Source of the DNA: Vibrio aphrogenes
GTDB taxonomy: Bacteria; Pseudomonadota; Gammaproteobacteria; Enterobacterales; Vibrionaceae
Length of the DNA stretch: 64,000 nt
NCBI RefSeq assembly: GCF_002157735.2
Contig: NZ_AP018689.1
Location: forward strand, 2,079,619 to 2,143,618
Direction: 5' to 3'
The notes beneath the pieces are model-generated. The model did not search any database, was not told the origin of the DNA, and was given only the letters and a program-made list of their open reading frames with translations. The translations under genes and the position numbers were made by a program. Of the stretch, positions 45,345-57,458 are shown piece after piece; positions within the stretch are counted from its first letter, which is position 1; each line of letters opens with the position of its first letter.

Positions 45345-48074
45345 TTAAATTTTACCGTGGCATTGTTTGTATTTTTTGCCTGAACCACATGGACAAGGCT
45401 CATTACGCCCTACTTTTCGCTCTTCACGTACACTTGGTTGATTCGATGCAGACTCTTCCGAGTCATCTAAACCATCCGCAGATTCATGTTGCAGCTGTTG
45501 ATTACGAGCAGCTTCTTCTGCTTGAATGCGACGTTGCTCTTCCATACGATCCACTTCTTCACGTTGCTGAACACGCACACGGCTCAATGTAGAAATGACA
45601 TCGAATTTTAAGCTATCAAGTAGCTCACCAAATAATTCAAACGATTCACGCTTAAACTCTTGCTTAGGATCTTTTTGCGCATAGCCACGTAGGTGAATAC
45701 CCTGACGAAGGTGATCCATGGCTGCTAAATGCTCTTTCCATAAGTTATCAAGCGTTTGTAGCATTACTTGACGTTCAAAGCCACGTAAGACTTCAGCACC
45801 TACGGCTTCTTCTTTTTGTTTGTAGATAGCACTTGCTTCACTGATCACTCGCTCCAGCAGCACTTCTTCATACAATTTCTCATCTTCGTCTAACCAAGTT
45901 TGAATCGGCAGAGCCAAATCAAAATCAGCTTGTAAGCGTTCTTCTAACCCTTTGACATCCCACATTTCGTCAAGAGATTGAGGTGGTATATATTGCTCAA
46001 AGACCGAGCTTAAGACATCAATGCGATTCTGCTCTAGCATTTCACTGATATCTTCTGCACCCATCAACTCGTCACGCAGTTCATACACCACTTTACGTTG
46101 ATCGTTGGCAACGTCATCGTAATCAAGCAACTGCTTACGCACGTCGAAGTTGCGGCCTTCCACTTTACGTTGCGCTTTTTCAATAGAACGCGACAACATA
46201 CGGCTTTCAATGGCTTCTCCTTCTTCCATACCACTTTGGATAAGACCTGCCATACGCTCTGAAGTAAAGATACGTAATAAAGAATCTTCCATTGATAAGT
46301 AGAAGCGTGAAGAACCGGCATCACCTTGACGACCAGAACGACCACGTAGCTGATTATCGATACGGCGAGATTCATGGCGCTCAGTACCAATAATATGCAA
46401 ACCACCAGACTCTAATACCGCATCATGGACTTTTTTCCATTCCGCCTTAATCTGTGCAATTTGAGCCTCATCTAATGGTGAACCCTGAGAAGCTTCCAGT
46501 TTTTCAACTTGGTTTTCCCAACTGCCACCTAATTTAATATCGGTACCACGACCCGCCATATTAGTTGCAATGGTCACCGCACCAGGTGTACCTGCTTGAG
46601 CAACGATTTCCGCTTCTTGTTCGTGGAACTTAGCATTCAAAACGTTATGCTTAATTTTGGCGGCTTTGAGTGCATTAGAAAGCAGCTCTGATTTTTCAAT
46701 CGAAACCGTACCGACTAAGATCGGCTGACCTTTCGCTACACGCTCTTTGATGTCTTCAATAATGGCATCAAATTTTTCTTTTTCTGTACGGTAAACCACA
46801 TCCGGCATATCGTTACGGATCATTGGGCGGTTCGTTGGAATAACAACCGTATCTAAACCATAGATAGACTGGAATTCAAAAGCTTCCGTATCCGCTGTCC
46901 CTGTCATACCAGACAGTTTTTCATACAAACGGAAATAGTTCTGGAAGGTAATCGATGCTAGCGTTTGGTTTTCATTTTGGATCTTAACGCCTTCTTTTGC
47001 CTCTACCGCTTGGTGTAGACCTTCAGACCAACGACGACCAGGCATAGTACGCCCAGTATGTTCATCAACGATGATCACTTCACCATCTTTAACGATGTAA
47101 TCTACGTCTTTTTCAAATAACACATGGGCACGTAACGCAGCACTCACATGATGCAATAAGCTGATGTTAGCCGGTGAATAGAGTGTATCCCCTTCTTCCA
47201 TCAGGCCATTTTTAATCAACAATTCTTCGACAAATTCTTGACCCGTTTCCGTCATATAAACTTGTTTGGCTTTTTCATCAATGGTGTAGTGTTTATCACC
47301 ACGATACTCTTCCGTATCTTCTTCATCTTGACGTTCAAGGTGAGGGATTAAGGTATTAATTCGAGTATAAAGCTCTGAACTGTCTTCTGCCGGTCCCGAA
47401 ATAATTAATGGAGTACGAGCTTCATCGATTAAGATGGAGTCAACTTCATCGACCACCGCAAAGAATCGCTCACGCTGTACGCGGTCTTCTGGACGAAATG
47501 CCATATTGTCACGTAAGTAATCGAAACCAAATTCGTTGTTGGTGCCGTATAAAATGTCACATTGATAAGCGGCTTTTTTCTCCGCAGGGATCATGTTAGG
47601 TACGTTAATCCCTACCGTCATACCTAAAAATTCAAATAATTCTCGGTTCGTTTCTGCGTCACGTTTTGCTAAGTAATCGTTCACGGTAACAACGTGAACC
47701 CCTTTACCCGCAATACCATTTAAATAAGCCGCTAAGGTCGCTGTTAAGGTTTTACCTTCACCCGTACGCATTTCTGCAATTTTGCCAGCATTTAAGACCA
47801 TACCGCCAATCAACTGAACGTCGAAATGGCGCATACCATAAATTCGTTTTGATGCTTCACGAACAGTGGCAAACGCTTCTGGTAATAATTTATCTAATGA
47901 TTCACCATTGTTGTGACGTTCACGGAACTCAATGGTTTTATGTTGAAGTTGCTCATCGGTTAGCGCTTCATATTCTGGTTCGAAGCTATTAATTTGATTT
48001 ACGATTTTTCTCAGTTGGCGTAGTGTTCTGTCATTACGACTGCCAATCACACTGGTCAGTAACTTAGTTAACAT
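45345..48074 (-). CDS. secA: Preprotein translocase ATPase SecA
   Basis: SecA pushes preproteins through SecYEG with ATP. The 909 residues show Walker A TGEGKT with K108, the DEAD-type stretch [16 protein letters not shown], the preprotein cross-linking and helical scaffold regions, [23 protein letters not shown] (split here by domain), and the C-terminal SecB/zinc-binding tail with C894, C896, C905 and H906. No secM-like arrest gene lies upstream; the divergent neighbour is dciA. Confidence 0.98.
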   Translation of the reverse strand: MLTKLLTSVIGSRNDRTLRQLRKIVNQINSFEPEYEALTDEQLQHKTIEFRERHNNGESLDKLLPEAFATVREASKRIYGMRHFDVQLIGGMVLNAGKIAEMRTGEGKTLTATLAAYLNGIAGKGVHVVTVNDYLAKRDAETNRELFEFLGMTVGINVPNMIPAEKKAAYQCDILYGTNNEFGFDYLRDNMAFRPEDRVQRERFFAVVDEVDSILIDEARTPLIISGPAEDSSELYTRINTLIPHLERQDEEDTEEYRGDKHYTIDEKAKQVYMTETGQEFVEELLIKNGLMEEGDTLYSPANISLLHHVSAALRAHVLFEKDVDYIVKDGEVIIVDEHTGRTMPGRRWSEGLHQAVEAKEGVKIQNENQTLASITFQNYFRLYEKLSGMTGTADTEAFEFQSIYGLDTVVIPTNRPMIRNDMPDVVYRTEKEKFDAIIEDIKERVAKGQPILVGTVSIEKSELLSNALKAAKIKHNVLNAKFHEQEAEIVAQAGTPGAVTIATNMAGRGTDIKLGGSWENQVEKLEASQGSPLDEAQIAQIKAEWKKVHDAVLESGGLHIIGTERHESRRIDNQLRGRSGRQGDAGSSRFYLSMEDSLLRIFTSERMAGLIQSGMEEGEAIESRMLSRSIEKAQRKVEGRNFDVRKQLLDYDDVANDQRKVVYELRDELMGAEDISEMLEQNRIDVLSSVFEQYIPPQSLDEMWDVKGLEERLQADFDLALPIQTWLDEDEKLYEEVLLERVISEASAIYKQKEEAVGAEVLRGFERQVMLQTLDNLWKEHLAAMDHLRQGIHLRGYAQKDPKQEFKRESFELFGELLDSLKFDVISTLSRVRVQQREEVDRMEEQRRIQAEEAARNQQLQHESADGLDDSEESASNQPSVREERKVGRNEPCPCGSGKKYKQCHGKI

Positions 48075-48531
48075 TATTTACGAATCTCTCTTCCTGATCT
48101 TTCGGATCTATGCTTCAGCTTCTCACAATTCAATACTAAGAATACTGAGATAATTTGGTCTACTTGTCATATGGTGCCAATAAAGCCCACTTTCAATAGC
48201 AATACTCAAAGTAATTAGGACAAGTGATTGCACTTATACCAAGTGACACTAATAACTGTGGGTATTTATACAAGTTGTCTATATAGTATGGGATTCTGAC
48301 ACTATCTTCTATCTACAAACGTCTTTGTTTGCACTCATCCTCATTATTTTTGATCAAAAATAGTATTTTTTGACATTATTAATGTTTGATGGCGCATAAT
48401 AATACCAATCAAGATTTAAAGCACAGTTATCACACTTTTTAACAAACCCAGATGAAGTAAACAAATCAGGATGAAGTGATAATTAGTGCAACTGATATAA
48501 TAGCCACCACGTTTTTCTGGCGGGAGAATCC
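48075..48531. other. 457-base divergent spacer between secA and dciA
   Basis: An AT-rich region with no convincing gene. It contains a degenerate TTATACCAAGTGAC stretch near 48234 that resembles the ends of the MITE-like element, and the small hairpin AAGTG-ATTG-CACTT close by. A TTGACA near 48370 with CATAAT 19 bases on is a weak promoter candidate. Confidence 0.5.
48492..48500 (+). promoter_or_regulatory. Extended -10 promoter of dciA
   Basis: TGATATAAT is a perfect extended -10 (TGnTATAAT) ending 31 bases before the dciA ATG. The -35 region at 17 bases distance is poor, which is normal for extended -10 promoters. Confidence 0.55.
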
Positions 48532-48996
48532 ATGCGAGACCATCGGCCTAAGCTCACACAAGACTGGATTTCAGGTACGCAACTGAAAGCATTTTCTGAG
48601 CATGTCTCTGAAATATTATCCATTAATGAAGTCTTAAAAAATATTTTACCGCCAAGTATGATAAAGCATTGTCGAGCCGCGAATGTTCGCCATAGTCAAC
48701 TATTAATAGAAGTGGCCAATGCTTCAATCCAAATGAAACTCAACTATGAAAGAATTCGAATTTTGTCTGAGTTACGTAGCGCAGGCTTTTCACGCTTAGT
48801 GGGTATCGAATTTAAAATTAATCCCGAGTTATATAGCGGTCCTGTCATTAAAGAAGATGAGCCTACTTATAAGCAGCATTCCTTAAGCGAGGAAGCGGCC
48901 CAATCAATTTTAATGGTGGCCGACTTTGCTCCACCTAAATTACAAAAAAGGCTGAAAAGCTTGGCGCAACTGGCACAAAAGAAAACCTCAAAATAA
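48532..48996 (+). CDS. dciA: DciA-type replicative helicase loader (DUF721)
   Basis: A 154-residue DUF721 protein. DciA proteins are the ancestral loaders of the DnaB helicase in bacteria lacking DnaC; the Vibrio cholerae protein has been studied as the model. The N-terminal two thirds form the KH-like domain (with LKNILPPSMIKHCRAANV and LLIEVANASIQMKLNYERIRILSELR), and the last 45 residues look disordered and basic. GGGAG lies 5 bases before the ATG. It is divergent from secA and convergent with lpxC, the typical place for this family. Confidence 0.85.
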   Translation: MRDHRPKLTQDWISGTQLKAFSEHVSEILSINEVLKNILPPSMIKHCRAANVRHSQLLIEVANASIQMKLNYERIRILSELRSAGFSRLVGIEFKINPELYSGPVIKEDEPTYKQHSLSEEAAQSILMVADFAPPKLQKRLKSLAQLAQKKTSK

Positions 48997-49083
48997 GACC
49001 AATCGTCCTAATTAACCTCAGCTTCGGTAACTAGAAGTCACTCAATACCGTACTTTAGGTGTCTAACTTTGTTTAATCCAAAA

Positions 49084-49111
49084 AAAAGCCAGACTTCTCA
49101 GTCTGGCTTTT
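49084..49111. terminator. Bidirectional terminator between dciA and lpxC
   Basis: AAAAGCCAGAC and GTCTGGCTTTT form a perfect 11-bp stem around loop TTCTCA, with A and T tracts on opposite sides, between two convergent genes. Confidence 0.88.
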
Positions 49112-49127
49112 CATACTTAATTCTATA

Positions 49128-50051
49128 TTAAGCTAATACTGTATTTGGTAACGCATCACCAAAGGCAACAGGAGAACCGGCTTCTTCTTCAAAGGTTGCC
49201 CATTCCCACGCTTCTTGATCGGCAAGTACTGCACGTAATAATTGGTTGTTTAGTGCATGGCCGGTTTTATAAGCACGTAGCTCACCAACAATGCTATGAC
49301 CACACATGTATAAGTCACCAATGGCGTCTAATACTTTGTGAGTCACAAACTCATTACTAAAACGCAGACCTTCTTCATTCAAAATACGATATTCATCAAG
49401 TACGATGGCACAATCAAAGCTACCACCTAAACAAAGGTTTTGCGATTGTAAGTACTCAATATCACGCATAAAGCCAAAAGTACGTGCACGAGAAATATCT
49501 TTGATGAAAGCCTGAGATGAGAAATCAAACAACATATGTTGCTGTTCTGAATCAATCGCAGGGTGATCAAATTCAATTTCAAAATCCATACGGAAGCCGT
49601 TATAAGGAACAAGTTCTGCCCACTTATCACCATCTTCAATTCGTACTGGTTTTTTAATGCGAATAAAACGTTTTTGTGCGTTTAGGGTTTCGACACCTGC
49701 TGATTGTAGCAAGTAAACAAATGGGCTAGCACTACCATCCATAATTGGAATTTCAGGTGCGTCAACCTCAATAATAATATTGTCGATTCCCATTCCCGAT
49801 AAAGCTGCATTTAAGTGCTCAACGGTAGAAATTCGGATGCCTTCATCATTAACCAATGCTGTACACAACATAGTATCGCGTACAGAACTTGGATCTGATG
49901 GAAAATCCACTGGCGGATTCATATCTGTTCTACGATAAATAATACCGGTATTAGCAGGCGCAGGACGTAGCGTAAGGGTGACTTTTCGACCGGAGTGGAG
50001 GCCCACACCAGTTGTTTTCACCATTTCTTTTAAAGTACGTTGTCTGATCAT
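49128..50051 (-). CDS. lpxC: UDP-3-O-acyl-N-acetylglucosamine deacetylase
   Basis: Zinc amidase performing the committed step of lipid A synthesis. The 307 residues have the zinc ligands H79, H238 and D242 and the catalytic H265, at the numbering of the E. coli enzyme. It starts [19 protein letters not shown]. It lies 100 bases downstream of ftsZ, ending the dcw cluster as in most gammaproteobacteria. The C-terminal residues, which in E. coli carry the FtsH degradation signal, end here in LPNTVLA. Confidence 0.97.
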   Translation of the reverse strand: MIRQRTLKEMVKTTGVGLHSGRKVTLTLRPAPANTGIIYRRTDMNPPVDFPSDPSSVRDTMLCTALVNDEGIRISTVEHLNAALSGMGIDNIIIEVDAPEIPIMDGSASPFVYLLQSAGVETLNAQKRFIRIKKPVRIEDGDKWAELVPYNGFRMDFEIEFDHPAIDSEQQHMLFDFSSQAFIKDISRARTFGFMRDIEYLQSQNLCLGGSFDCAIVLDEYRILNEEGLRFSNEFVTHKVLDAIGDLYMCGHSIVGELRAYKTGHALNNQLLRAVLADQEAWEWATFEEEAGSPVAFGDALPNTVLA

Positions 50052-50151
50052 CTAAATTGCCTCTAATTCATACCATATATCATGGTCAGTCCAGTGACTG
50101 GTCAGATATGCTATCACATATTGGAAACATTTCAAGCAAATTGGTTTAAAC

Positions 50152-51366
50152 TCAATCAGCTTGATGTCTCAAGAACGCCGGGATATCCAAATAGCCACTA
50201 TCGTTTTCATCCGGTTTCTTCACTGTATTAGAATGAGTACTTGATGAGCTCGACCCAGTGCTTGCTGGTACTTTATTAGTACGAAGCATTGGCTGTGGAG
50301 CCTCTTCTTCTTGTTTTACCGGTTGTTGTGCTGGTGCCGTTTGCACTGCAGGTTGAGGCGCTGCTGCTTTTGTTGCAGTACCTTTCACCAAAGTGATATC
50401 TGGTTGGTAAGAGTTACCAATACCAGTTGCCACAACAGTCACACGAATTTCATCACTCATATCAGGGTCTAGTGAAGTACCAATAACGACCGTTGCATTA
50501 TCAGATGCAAAGGCTTTCACGGTATTACCAACGGTCTCGAATTCTTCAAGACGCATATCTAAACCAGCCGTAATGTTCACCAGTACGCCACGAGCTCCAG
50601 CCAGATCGATGTCTTCTAGCAATGGACTAGAAATAGCAATTTCTGCCGCTTCTTCTGCACGATCTTCACCGGTTGCAATTCCACTGCCCATCATGGCATG
50701 ACCCATTTCAGACATCACGGTACGCACATCAGCAAAGTCAACGTTCATCATACCAGGACGTGTAATTAGCTCAGCAATACCTTGAACCGCATTTTTCAAT
50801 ACGTCGTTCGCTTTCGCAAACGCTTCAAGCAATGTGATACCACGGCCTAGTACTTTTAAAAGCTTTTCATTTGGGATCGTAATTAAAGAGTCAACATGCT
50901 TAGAAAGTTCTTCAATACCTTGTTCAGCAAAAGCCATACGCTTTTTACCTTCAAAGCTAAAAGGTTTCGTCACAACTGCAACCGTTAGAATGCCTAACTC
51001 TTTTGCTACTTCAGCAATAACAGGTGCTGCACCAGTACCTGTACCACCACCCATACCCGCAGCGATAAAAACCATATCAGCTCCCGCCAATACCGCTTTA
51101 ATTGCTTCACGATCTTCAAGTGCAGAATCACGGCCTACTTGTGGGTTTGCACCCGCGCCTAAACCCTTGGTGATATCACCACCAATTTGAATAACATTAC
51201 TGACACTTACTTTACGTAGCGCTTGGGCATCTGTATTAACACTGATGAACTCCACCCCTTCGATGGATTCTCTCACCATGTGTTCTACAGCGTTACCGCC
51301 ACCGCCACCAACTCCAACGACCTTAATTACTGCATCGTCAGACATTTCCATCATCGGTTCAAACAT
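50152..51366 (-). CDS. ftsZ: Cell-division GTPase FtsZ
   Basis: Tubulin homologue that forms the Z ring. The 404 residues have the GTP signature GGGTGTG (106-112), the T7 synergy loop with [11 protein letters not shown], and a Gln/Pro/Ala-rich linker. They end in the C-terminal tail [11 protein letters not shown] that binds FtsA, ZipA and ZapD. ZapD and FtsA are encoded in the same window. It is 33 bases downstream of ftsA. Confidence 0.98.
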   Translation of the reverse strand: MFEPMMEMSDDAVIKVVGVGGGGGNAVEHMVRESIEGVEFISVNTDAQALRKVSVSNVIQIGGDITKGLGAGANPQVGRDSALEDREAIKAVLAGADMVFIAAGMGGGTGTGAAPVIAEVAKELGILTVAVVTKPFSFEGKKRMAFAEQGIEELSKHVDSLITIPNEKLLKVLGRGITLLEAFAKANDVLKNAVQGIAELITRPGMMNVDFADVRTVMSEMGHAMMGSGIATGEDRAEEAAEIAISSPLLEDIDLAGARGVLVNITAGLDMRLEEFETVGNTVKAFASDNATVVIGTSLDPDMSDEIRVTVVATGIGNSYQPDITLVKGTATKAAAPQPAVQTAPAQQPVKQEEEAPQPMLRTNKVPASTGSSSSSTHSNTVKKPDENDSGYLDIPAFLRHQAD

Positions 51367-51399
51367 GTGTTTTCTCCGTTTCTTCCTGTTCGCCTCAGG

Positions 51400-52680
51400 T
51401 TAAAACTCGTTTTTTATCCAATTACGTAGCTTCTGAATGAAATCAGAAACTGCATTTCCAGAACGTTGTTGTTTTGGTGCAGTATGCTGATATTCACTCT
51501 CATCATAAAACTGACTGTCTTTGGCGTAATGTAACAATCCAACGGCAGTTGCATGATATGGCTCTTTAACGTAGTCAGTTAACCCTCTGACCTCTAGGGG
51601 TTTACCAATTCTCACTTGATTGCGGAATACACGCTCGGCACATTCCACTAATCCTTCAATTTGTGAGGCACCGCCAGTTAAAACAATACCAGCAGCAAGA
51701 TGATGCTTAATACCATCTTCTCGTAATTTAGCTTGCACAGAATCAATCGTTTGATTAACCATGCCCATAAGTTCAGTATATCGAGGTTCTATGACTTCTG
51801 CCAAAGTTTGACGTTGTAAACTTCGAGAAGGTCGACCACCGACACTAGGCACATTCACTGTATCATCTTTACTGACCAGTTCACTTAATGCACAGCCATA
51901 TTTTACTTTTATCTCTTCAGCATCGCTGACAGGTGTACCAAATGCAAAGGCTATATCGCTCGTAACCGCATTCCCAGCATAGGAAAATACTTTTGTGTGA
52001 CGTAGCGCACCACCTGTCCAAATGGATAACTCCATTGTGCCGGCACCAATATCGATAACACAAACGCCTAATTCACGCTCATCATCAGTGATAACCGCGT
52101 TACTTGATGCCAAACCTGAATAGATTAATTGTTCAACTTTTAAGTTACAACGCTCGACGGCTTTAATAATATTTCGAGCCATATCGTTATGACAAGAAAT
52201 CAAATGCACACTCGCTTCCATACGAACTCCCGACAAGCCAAGTGGGTTTTTTATTCCTTCTTGGTAGTCGATGGTAAATTCTTGTGGAATCACGTGTAAA
52301 ATGCGCTGCTCTTCGCCAATTTTAATCGATTTTGCGGTATGAATGACACGATCAATGTCATCTTGAGAGACTTCTTCTTCTGAAATTGCCCCCATGCCTT
52401 TTTCGATACGGCTGGCGATATGCTTACCAGAAAGAGAAAGATACACACTTGTGATCTGGCATTCTGCCATCAATTCAGCTTGATCAATTGCACGTTGTAC
52501 GGACTTCACCACTGACTCAAGATCGTTAACACCACCTTTATCCATACCATGAGATGAGCTCGTCCCCGCACCAATAATATTAATTTGGCCATCGGGAAGA
52601 ACTTCGCCTACTAGGGCTGATACGGTTGCGGTACCGATATCAAGACCAACGACAATGTTACCTTCTGCGGTCTTCGTCAT
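51400..52680 (-). CDS. ftsA: Cell-division protein FtsA
   Basis: Actin-like membrane tether of FtsZ. The 426 residues start with GLDIGTATVSALVGE (phosphate-1), contain the 1C domain, the VCVIDIGAGTMELSI phosphate-2 motif and the VLTGGASQIEG adenosine motif. They end in an amphipathic membrane-targeting helix (FIQKLRNWIKNEF). The start overlaps the ftsQ stop (ATGA), indicating coupling. Confidence 0.97.
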   Translation of the reverse strand: MTKTAEGNIVVGLDIGTATVSALVGEVLPDGQINIIGAGTSSSHGMDKGGVNDLESVVKSVQRAIDQAELMAECQITSVYLSLSGKHIASRIEKGMGAISEEEVSQDDIDRVIHTAKSIKIGEEQRILHVIPQEFTIDYQEGIKNPLGLSGVRMEASVHLISCHNDMARNIIKAVERCNLKVEQLIYSGLASSNAVITDDERELGVCVIDIGAGTMELSIWTGGALRHTKVFSYAGNAVTSDIAFAFGTPVSDAEEIKVKYGCALSELVSKDDTVNVPSVGGRPSRSLQRQTLAEVIEPRYTELMGMVNQTIDSVQAKLREDGIKHHLAAGIVLTGGASQIEGLVECAERVFRNQVRIGKPLEVRGLTDYVKEPYHATAVGLLHYAKDSQFYDESEYQHTAPKQQRSGNAVSDFIQKLRNWIKNEF

Positions 52681-53474
52681 TTATTTCTCTCTTGTGCTGA
52701 ATCATCATCTGGGATCCAACCAACGGCGGCCCCAGTATCATATCGAAGATCGATGTAGCTGATTTTGTCTACTTTATCACCTAAGCGACTGTAGAGCTGT
52801 ATAAAACGATTTAAACGGTCTTCGCGAGCATCTTTACCCAACTCTAAACGAATGCCATTATCCAAAATTAATTGCCATGCCCGTCGATCATTTAACACGA
52901 CAGAGGTAATAGTGCGACCAAGCGGTTTCAGCTTAGCCATACTACTTCTCCAAATATCTAAAACTTGTTTGCTTGAACCTTGGGGACCATATAAATTGAC
53001 TGAATTTTCAGGAACGTCCTCTGGATGACCATTAAAAACATCACCATGAGGATTTAAAAGAGCATTCCCATTCCAGATAGCAATAGCTTTATATTCAACA
53101 ATATACACCTTAATTAAATCAGGCCATTGTTTACGAACTGAAACTTGTTCAACCCAAGGTAAAGATTGCACCGCTTTTTGTAATTGATTGACATCTTGGG
53201 TCATAAACGTCCCCAAAGTGGCTAATCCCGCCAACGCGGATTGCACTTGTTGGGGAGTAACTTGGTGTAAATCACCTTCAACCATAACACGAGAAAGCGG
53301 TAAACGTTGTTCATCGGTCATCCAACTCAAGGTTGAATATAATAATGAGGCGATTCCAATGACCACTAATAGAAAAAATACCCCACCAAACCAATGCTGT
53401 TTCACTGGTGATGGACGCGGGGTATCTTCATCCCGATGTTGTTGTTCGAGCATGGTATCTACAGTGATATTCAT
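52677..53474 (-). CDS. ftsQ: Cell-division protein FtsQ
   Basis: Single-pass inner-membrane protein linking early and late divisome proteins. The 265 residues have a short cytoplasmic tail, one transmembrane helix (about 28-50), a POTRA domain (LSRVMVEGDLHQVTPQQVQSAL region) and the beta domain with YIDLRYDTGAAVGW near the end. It follows murC after 138 bases; no ddl gene intervenes. Confidence 0.95.
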   Translation of the reverse strand: MNITVDTMLEQQHRDEDTPRPSPVKQHWFGGVFFLLVVIGIASLLYSTLSWMTDEQRLPLSRVMVEGDLHQVTPQQVQSALAGLATLGTFMTQDVNQLQKAVQSLPWVEQVSVRKQWPDLIKVYIVEYKAIAIWNGNALLNPHGDVFNGHPEDVPENSVNLYGPQGSSKQVLDIWRSSMAKLKPLGRTITSVVLNDRRAWQLILDNGIRLELGKDAREDRLNRFIQLYSRLGDKVDKISYIDLRYDTGAAVGWIPDDDSAQERNK

Positions 53475-53612
53475 AATGAGCAGTTAAACTCTAAATTATT
53501 CATTAAATGCCCATTATTTGATGCAAAACGGACGCTATATCCCTATAACAGGTGCAATTAACAGAGATTATACTGACCGAAACGCAGAGTGCCAATAAAA
53601 GTCGTCGCTATT

Positions 53613-55091
53613 TTACTCACTAATGACTTTCATTTGATTAATATTCAACTTCAACTGTTCCAAATTCTTAGCCACACGACCAACATCTCCAGCCCCTTGT
53701 GTTAACACTAAGTCATTATCTTCAAGTAGACTCGCTAATGCGGAAGGTAATTTATTAGAAGCATCGACAAAAATAGGATCGATTTTGCCACGGCTACGAA
53801 TGGTTCGACACAAAGAACGACTGTCAGCACCAGCAATGGGTTTTTCGCCTGCCGAGTAAACATCCAACATAATCAATACATCGACTTTTTCTAATACATT
53901 AGCAAAATCATCGTATAAGTCACGAGTACGACTGTATCGGTGTGGTTGGAAAATCATCACTAAACGTTTTTCAGGCCAACCAGAACGTGCCGCTTGAATC
54001 GTCACATCCACTTCACTTGGGTGATGACCATAATCATCCACCAGCATGGCATGACCATTTCCAGTATCAAACTCACCTAAATGATCAAAGCGGCGCCCGG
54101 TACCTTGAGTACTGACTAGGGCACGAATAATCGCTTCATCGGCAATGTCATCTTCCGTTGCAACCGCGATGGCAGCCGAAGCATTAAGAGCATTATGTTT
54201 ACCTGGAATATTGAGCGTAATATCTAAGTCTGCATGACCTTGACGTAGCACAGTAAACTTACCTTGTTGACCTGATTGTTGATAATTAACAATACGAACA
54301 TCAGCGTCTTCAGAGAAACCATACGTGATCACTTGACGGCTCACTCGTGGGATCAATTCGCGCACGATAGGATCATCAATACACATAATCGCTTGACCAT
54401 AAAACGGCAAGTTGTGTAGAAAATCGATGAAGGTTTGTTTTAATGTTTCAAAGTCACCGCCATACGTATCCATGTGATCCGCTTCTATATTGGTCACAAT
54501 ACTTACCATAGGCTGCAAATGTAAAAATGAAGCATCACTTTCATCCGCTTCAGCAATCAAATAACGACTTGAACCTAAACGAGCATTTGTGCCAGCGCTT
54601 TTCACCAAACCGCCATTAACAAAAGTAGGATCCAGCCCCGCTTCATAATAAATTTGGGTAACTAAGGCCGTTGTGGTGGTTTTTCCATGTGTACCCGCCA
54701 CTGCAATACCATGACGAAAACGCATAAGCTCTGCCAACATTTCCGCTCGACGAACGACAGGAATACGCAATTCTTTTGCCGCAATTAACTCTGGATTTTC
54801 CTGTGAAATCGCAGTGGAGACAACCACGACGCTTGCTTGTTTTATGTTGTCGGCTTGATGACCGATATAGATAGTCGCGCCTTTATTTTTTAATCGTTCT
54901 GTGACTGGGTTTTCAGCCAGATCAGAACCACTAATCTCATAGCCTTCATTCAACAATACTTCGGCAATACCGCTCATGCCAGCGCCGCCAATCCCAACAA
55001 AGTGGATGCATTTTACTCGACGCATTTCCGGTACAATTGCGCGTAATTCAGATAAATTTGGATTTTGTTTGGTTAACATATTTTTTCTCAT
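53613..55091 (-). CDS. murC: UDP-N-acetylmuramate-L-alanine ligase
   Basis: Adds L-Ala to UDP-MurNAc. Motifs are [12 protein letters not shown] (nucleotide-sugar binding), the Mur-ligase P-loop [18 protein letters not shown] and [10 protein letters not shown]. The start is unclear: ATG at 55091 overlaps the murG stop (ATGA) and gives 492 residues; ATG at 55079 ([12 protein letters not shown]) gives 488. Neither has a good ribosome site; coupling to murG favours the first. A TTG at 55103 is less likely. Confidence 0.95.
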   Translation of the reverse strand: MRKNMLTKQNPNLSELRAIVPEMRRVKCIHFVGIGGAGMSGIAEVLLNEGYEISGSDLAENPVTERLKNKGATIYIGHQADNIKQASVVVVSTAISQENPELIAAKELRIPVVRRAEMLAELMRFRHGIAVAGTHGKTTTTALVTQIYYEAGLDPTFVNGGLVKSAGTNARLGSSRYLIAEADESDASFLHLQPMVSIVTNIEADHMDTYGGDFETLKQTFIDFLHNLPFYGQAIMCIDDPIVRELIPRVSRQVITYGFSEDADVRIVNYQQSGQQGKFTVLRQGHADLDITLNIPGKHNALNASAAIAVATEDDIADEAIIRALVSTQGTGRRFDHLGEFDTGNGHAMLVDDYGHHPSEVDVTIQAARSGWPEKRLVMIFQPHRYSRTRDLYDDFANVLEKVDVLIMLDVYSAGEKPIAGADSRSLCRTIRSRGKIDPIFVDASNKLPSALASLLEDNDLVLTQGAGDVGRVAKNLEQLKLNINQMKVISE

Positions 55092-56167
55092 TTTTTGACG
55101 CAATTGACTTGGCTTACCGCAATGATGGCTTCGGCGACTCGAGCATCCGCGTCTGTCATCGCCGCCGCTCGTGCTTGTTCAGCCATGCTCAGTAACTTAG
55201 CTCTATCAAGTTGTTGTAGCTGCTCGGTCAAGGTTTGTATTGTTAGGTCAGGTTGTTCAATCATTAAGGCGGCGCCACATTGGACTAAATGATCCGCATT
55301 TAACGCTTGTTGACGATCTTTATGCATGAAGGGAATGAAAATTGCCCCAACGCCTGCCGCTGAAACTTCAGAGACCGTCAATGCCCCCGAGCGACAAACT
55401 AATACATCGGCCCAAGCATATGCTTGAGCAACATCATCAATAAATTCTGTCACCTCAGCATTGGATACTTGGTGTTGCTGATAAAGTGCTTCCACCATTT
55501 GCTGTTGGCCCTTACCCGCTTGGTGACGGATTTCATATTGCTCACCTAATGCCTGCATCACGGGTGGCAAGGTGGTATTTAAGATACGAGCACCTTGGCT
55601 TCCCCCCATCACAAGAATTCGAATGGCACCTTGACGATCCGCAAATCGTTGCTGGGGCTCTGGTAAACTCGCCACATCTTGTCGCACTGGGTTACCCACT
55701 ACCTCAGCTTGAGGGAAAGCGCCAGGGAAGGCTTGCATCACTCGTTTAGCAATTTTAGATAGCCATTGGTTAGTTAAACCCGCGACGGCATTTTGTTCAT
55801 GCAATACCACTGGAATACCTGATAACCAAGCCGCCACACCACCGGGACCACTTACGTAACCGCCCATGCCTAATACCACATCCGGTTGCCAAGCTTTAAT
55901 ATGTTTACGCGCCTGCATAATCGCATTAATAATTTGAAAAGGTGCTTTAAGTAATTTCAGCACCCCTTGGCCACGCAAACCTTTAACATGAATAAAATCA
56001 ATCTCGATTCCATGTTTAGGGACTAACTCTGCTTCCATACGATCAGGCGTACCGAGCCAACGAATTTCCCAACCTTGTTGTTGTAATTGCTTTGCGACAG
56101 CCAGTCCTGGGAAAACGTGTCCACCAGTACCACCCGCCATAACTAATAAGCGTTTAGTTTGTTTCAT
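55088..56167 (-). CDS. murG: UDP-GlcNAc:MurNAc-pentapeptide-lipid GlcNAc transferase
   Basis: Membrane-associated glycosyltransferase that makes lipid II from lipid I. The 359 residues show the G loops [12 protein letters not shown] and [25 protein letters not shown], and the C-terminal [15 protein letters not shown] donor site. It overlaps the ftsW end by 14 bases and murC by four, so the three are translationally linked. Confidence 0.97.
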   Translation of the reverse strand: MKQTKRLLVMAGGTGGHVFPGLAVAKQLQQQGWEIRWLGTPDRMEAELVPKHGIEIDFIHVKGLRGQGVLKLLKAPFQIINAIMQARKHIKAWQPDVVLGMGGYVSGPGGVAAWLSGIPVVLHEQNAVAGLTNQWLSKIAKRVMQAFPGAFPQAEVVGNPVRQDVASLPEPQQRFADRQGAIRILVMGGSQGARILNTTLPPVMQALGEQYEIRHQAGKGQQQMVEALYQQHQVSNAEVTEFIDDVAQAYAWADVLVCRSGALTVSEVSAAGVGAIFIPFMHKDRQQALNADHLVQCGAALMIEQPDLTIQTLTEQLQQLDRAKLLSMAEQARAAAMTDADARVAEAIIAVSQVNCVKK

Positions 56168-57395
56168 TGTTATTCAACTCTTGTTGGGTTGTTTTTGATG
56201 GCGCTTTAGTGGGATTGCTAGCTTGCATCAAGTTTGCCAAACGATTTTCATAATCAATACGTAATAAAATAGCCACCGCGGTCATCATGATGATCAAACT
56301 AGAGCCACCATAACTGATCAACGGCAAAGTCAGTCCCTTCGTGGGTACAATCGCAGCTGCCGCCCCCACGTTGACTAAGGTTTGGAAAGCAAACCAAATA
56401 CTGATACTGATCGCCAAAAAGCCGCCAAATAATTGGCCAGATTGTAATGACCGCTTACCAATCACTAGAGCTTTATACACTAAAGCAAAAATCATACATA
56501 AGATCAGAGCAACTCCCGCAAAACCAAGCTCTTCACCTACCACAGCAAACACAAAGTCAGTATGAGCTTCAGGAAGGTATTCGAGCTTTTGGATTGAGTT
56601 ACCTAAACCTTGTCCAAACAAGCCACCACGGCCAAACGCCATTAACGATTGTGTTAACTGATAACCACTACCAAATGGGTCTTCAAACGGGTTTAAAAAA
56701 GAGGTGACACGACGAATACGATAAGGCTCTGCTAAAATCAGCATAACCACCGCGCCAACACCTGCAAACAATAAATAGATAAACTGAGTGAGTTTTGCCC
56801 CGGCAATAAATAACATGCCAAACAACGTCACCAGCATAACCACAACGGTCCCTAAGTCAGGCTGTGCTAATAATAAAACCGCCAAACAACAAAAGACGAT
56901 GAGCGGTTTACCAAAGCCACCAAAGAAAGACGCTTTGACTTCATCGCTCTTTCGGACTAAATAGCTCGACATAAAAATAAATAACGATAATTTAGCCACT
57001 TCAGCGGGCTGTAAATTAAAAAGCCCTAAAGGGATCCAACGGGAAGCCCCATTGACCGAGTGTCCAACTAACAGAACCACGAGCAAAAGAAACATCGAAA
57101 ATAACAGCAAATGCATGCTGTGCTTCATCCAACGCTCTAATGGAATTTGTACCACTACCACTGCCGTGCATAAGGCTAAAAAGAGAAACACCGCATGACG
57201 AGCCATAAAATGAAATGGCTCCCCAGTTAAGCGAGAACTAATCGGAAATGAGGCGGATGTCACCATCACTAAGCCCGTTAACATCAGACTAAACGCCAAC
57301 CACAGTAATTGACGGTCATAAAGCACTTCGGGTGAAGGTTGACGCACCCAACCTTGCATTCCTTTTGTTATATTTTTTACTTTTGCTTTAACCAC
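56154..57395 (-). CDS. ftsW: Divisome peptidoglycan glycosyltransferase FtsW (SEDS)
   Basis: Polytopic SEDS polymerase that works with FtsI at the septum. The 413 residues have about ten transmembrane segments. Signatures are [56 protein letters not shown] and [11 protein letters not shown]. The start is GTG with AAGG six bases upstream. The Asp in AHTDFVF is in the conserved SEDS region. Confidence 0.96.
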   Translation of the reverse strand: MVKAKVKNITKGMQGWVRQPSPEVLYDRQLLWLAFSLMLTGLVMVTSASFPISSRLTGEPFHFMARHAVFLFLALCTAVVVVQIPLERWMKHSMHLLLFSMFLLLVVLLVGHSVNGASRWIPLGLFNLQPAEVAKLSLFIFMSSYLVRKSDEVKASFFGGFGKPLIVFCCLAVLLLAQPDLGTVVVMLVTLFGMLFIAGAKLTQFIYLLFAGVGAVVMLILAEPYRIRRVTSFLNPFEDPFGSGYQLTQSLMAFGRGGLFGQGLGNSIQKLEYLPEAHTDFVFAVVGEELGFAGVALILCMIFALVYKALVIGKRSLQSGQLFGGFLAISISIWFAFQTLVNVGAAAAIVPTKGLTLPLISYGGSSLIIMMTAVAILLRIDYENRLANLMQASNPTKAPSKTTQQELNNNETN

Positions 57396-57458
57396 TTTTA
57401 GCCTTCAACCGAATAAATAGAGCGAAACAGAATGGTGTTATACGAGCTGTTACGAGAT

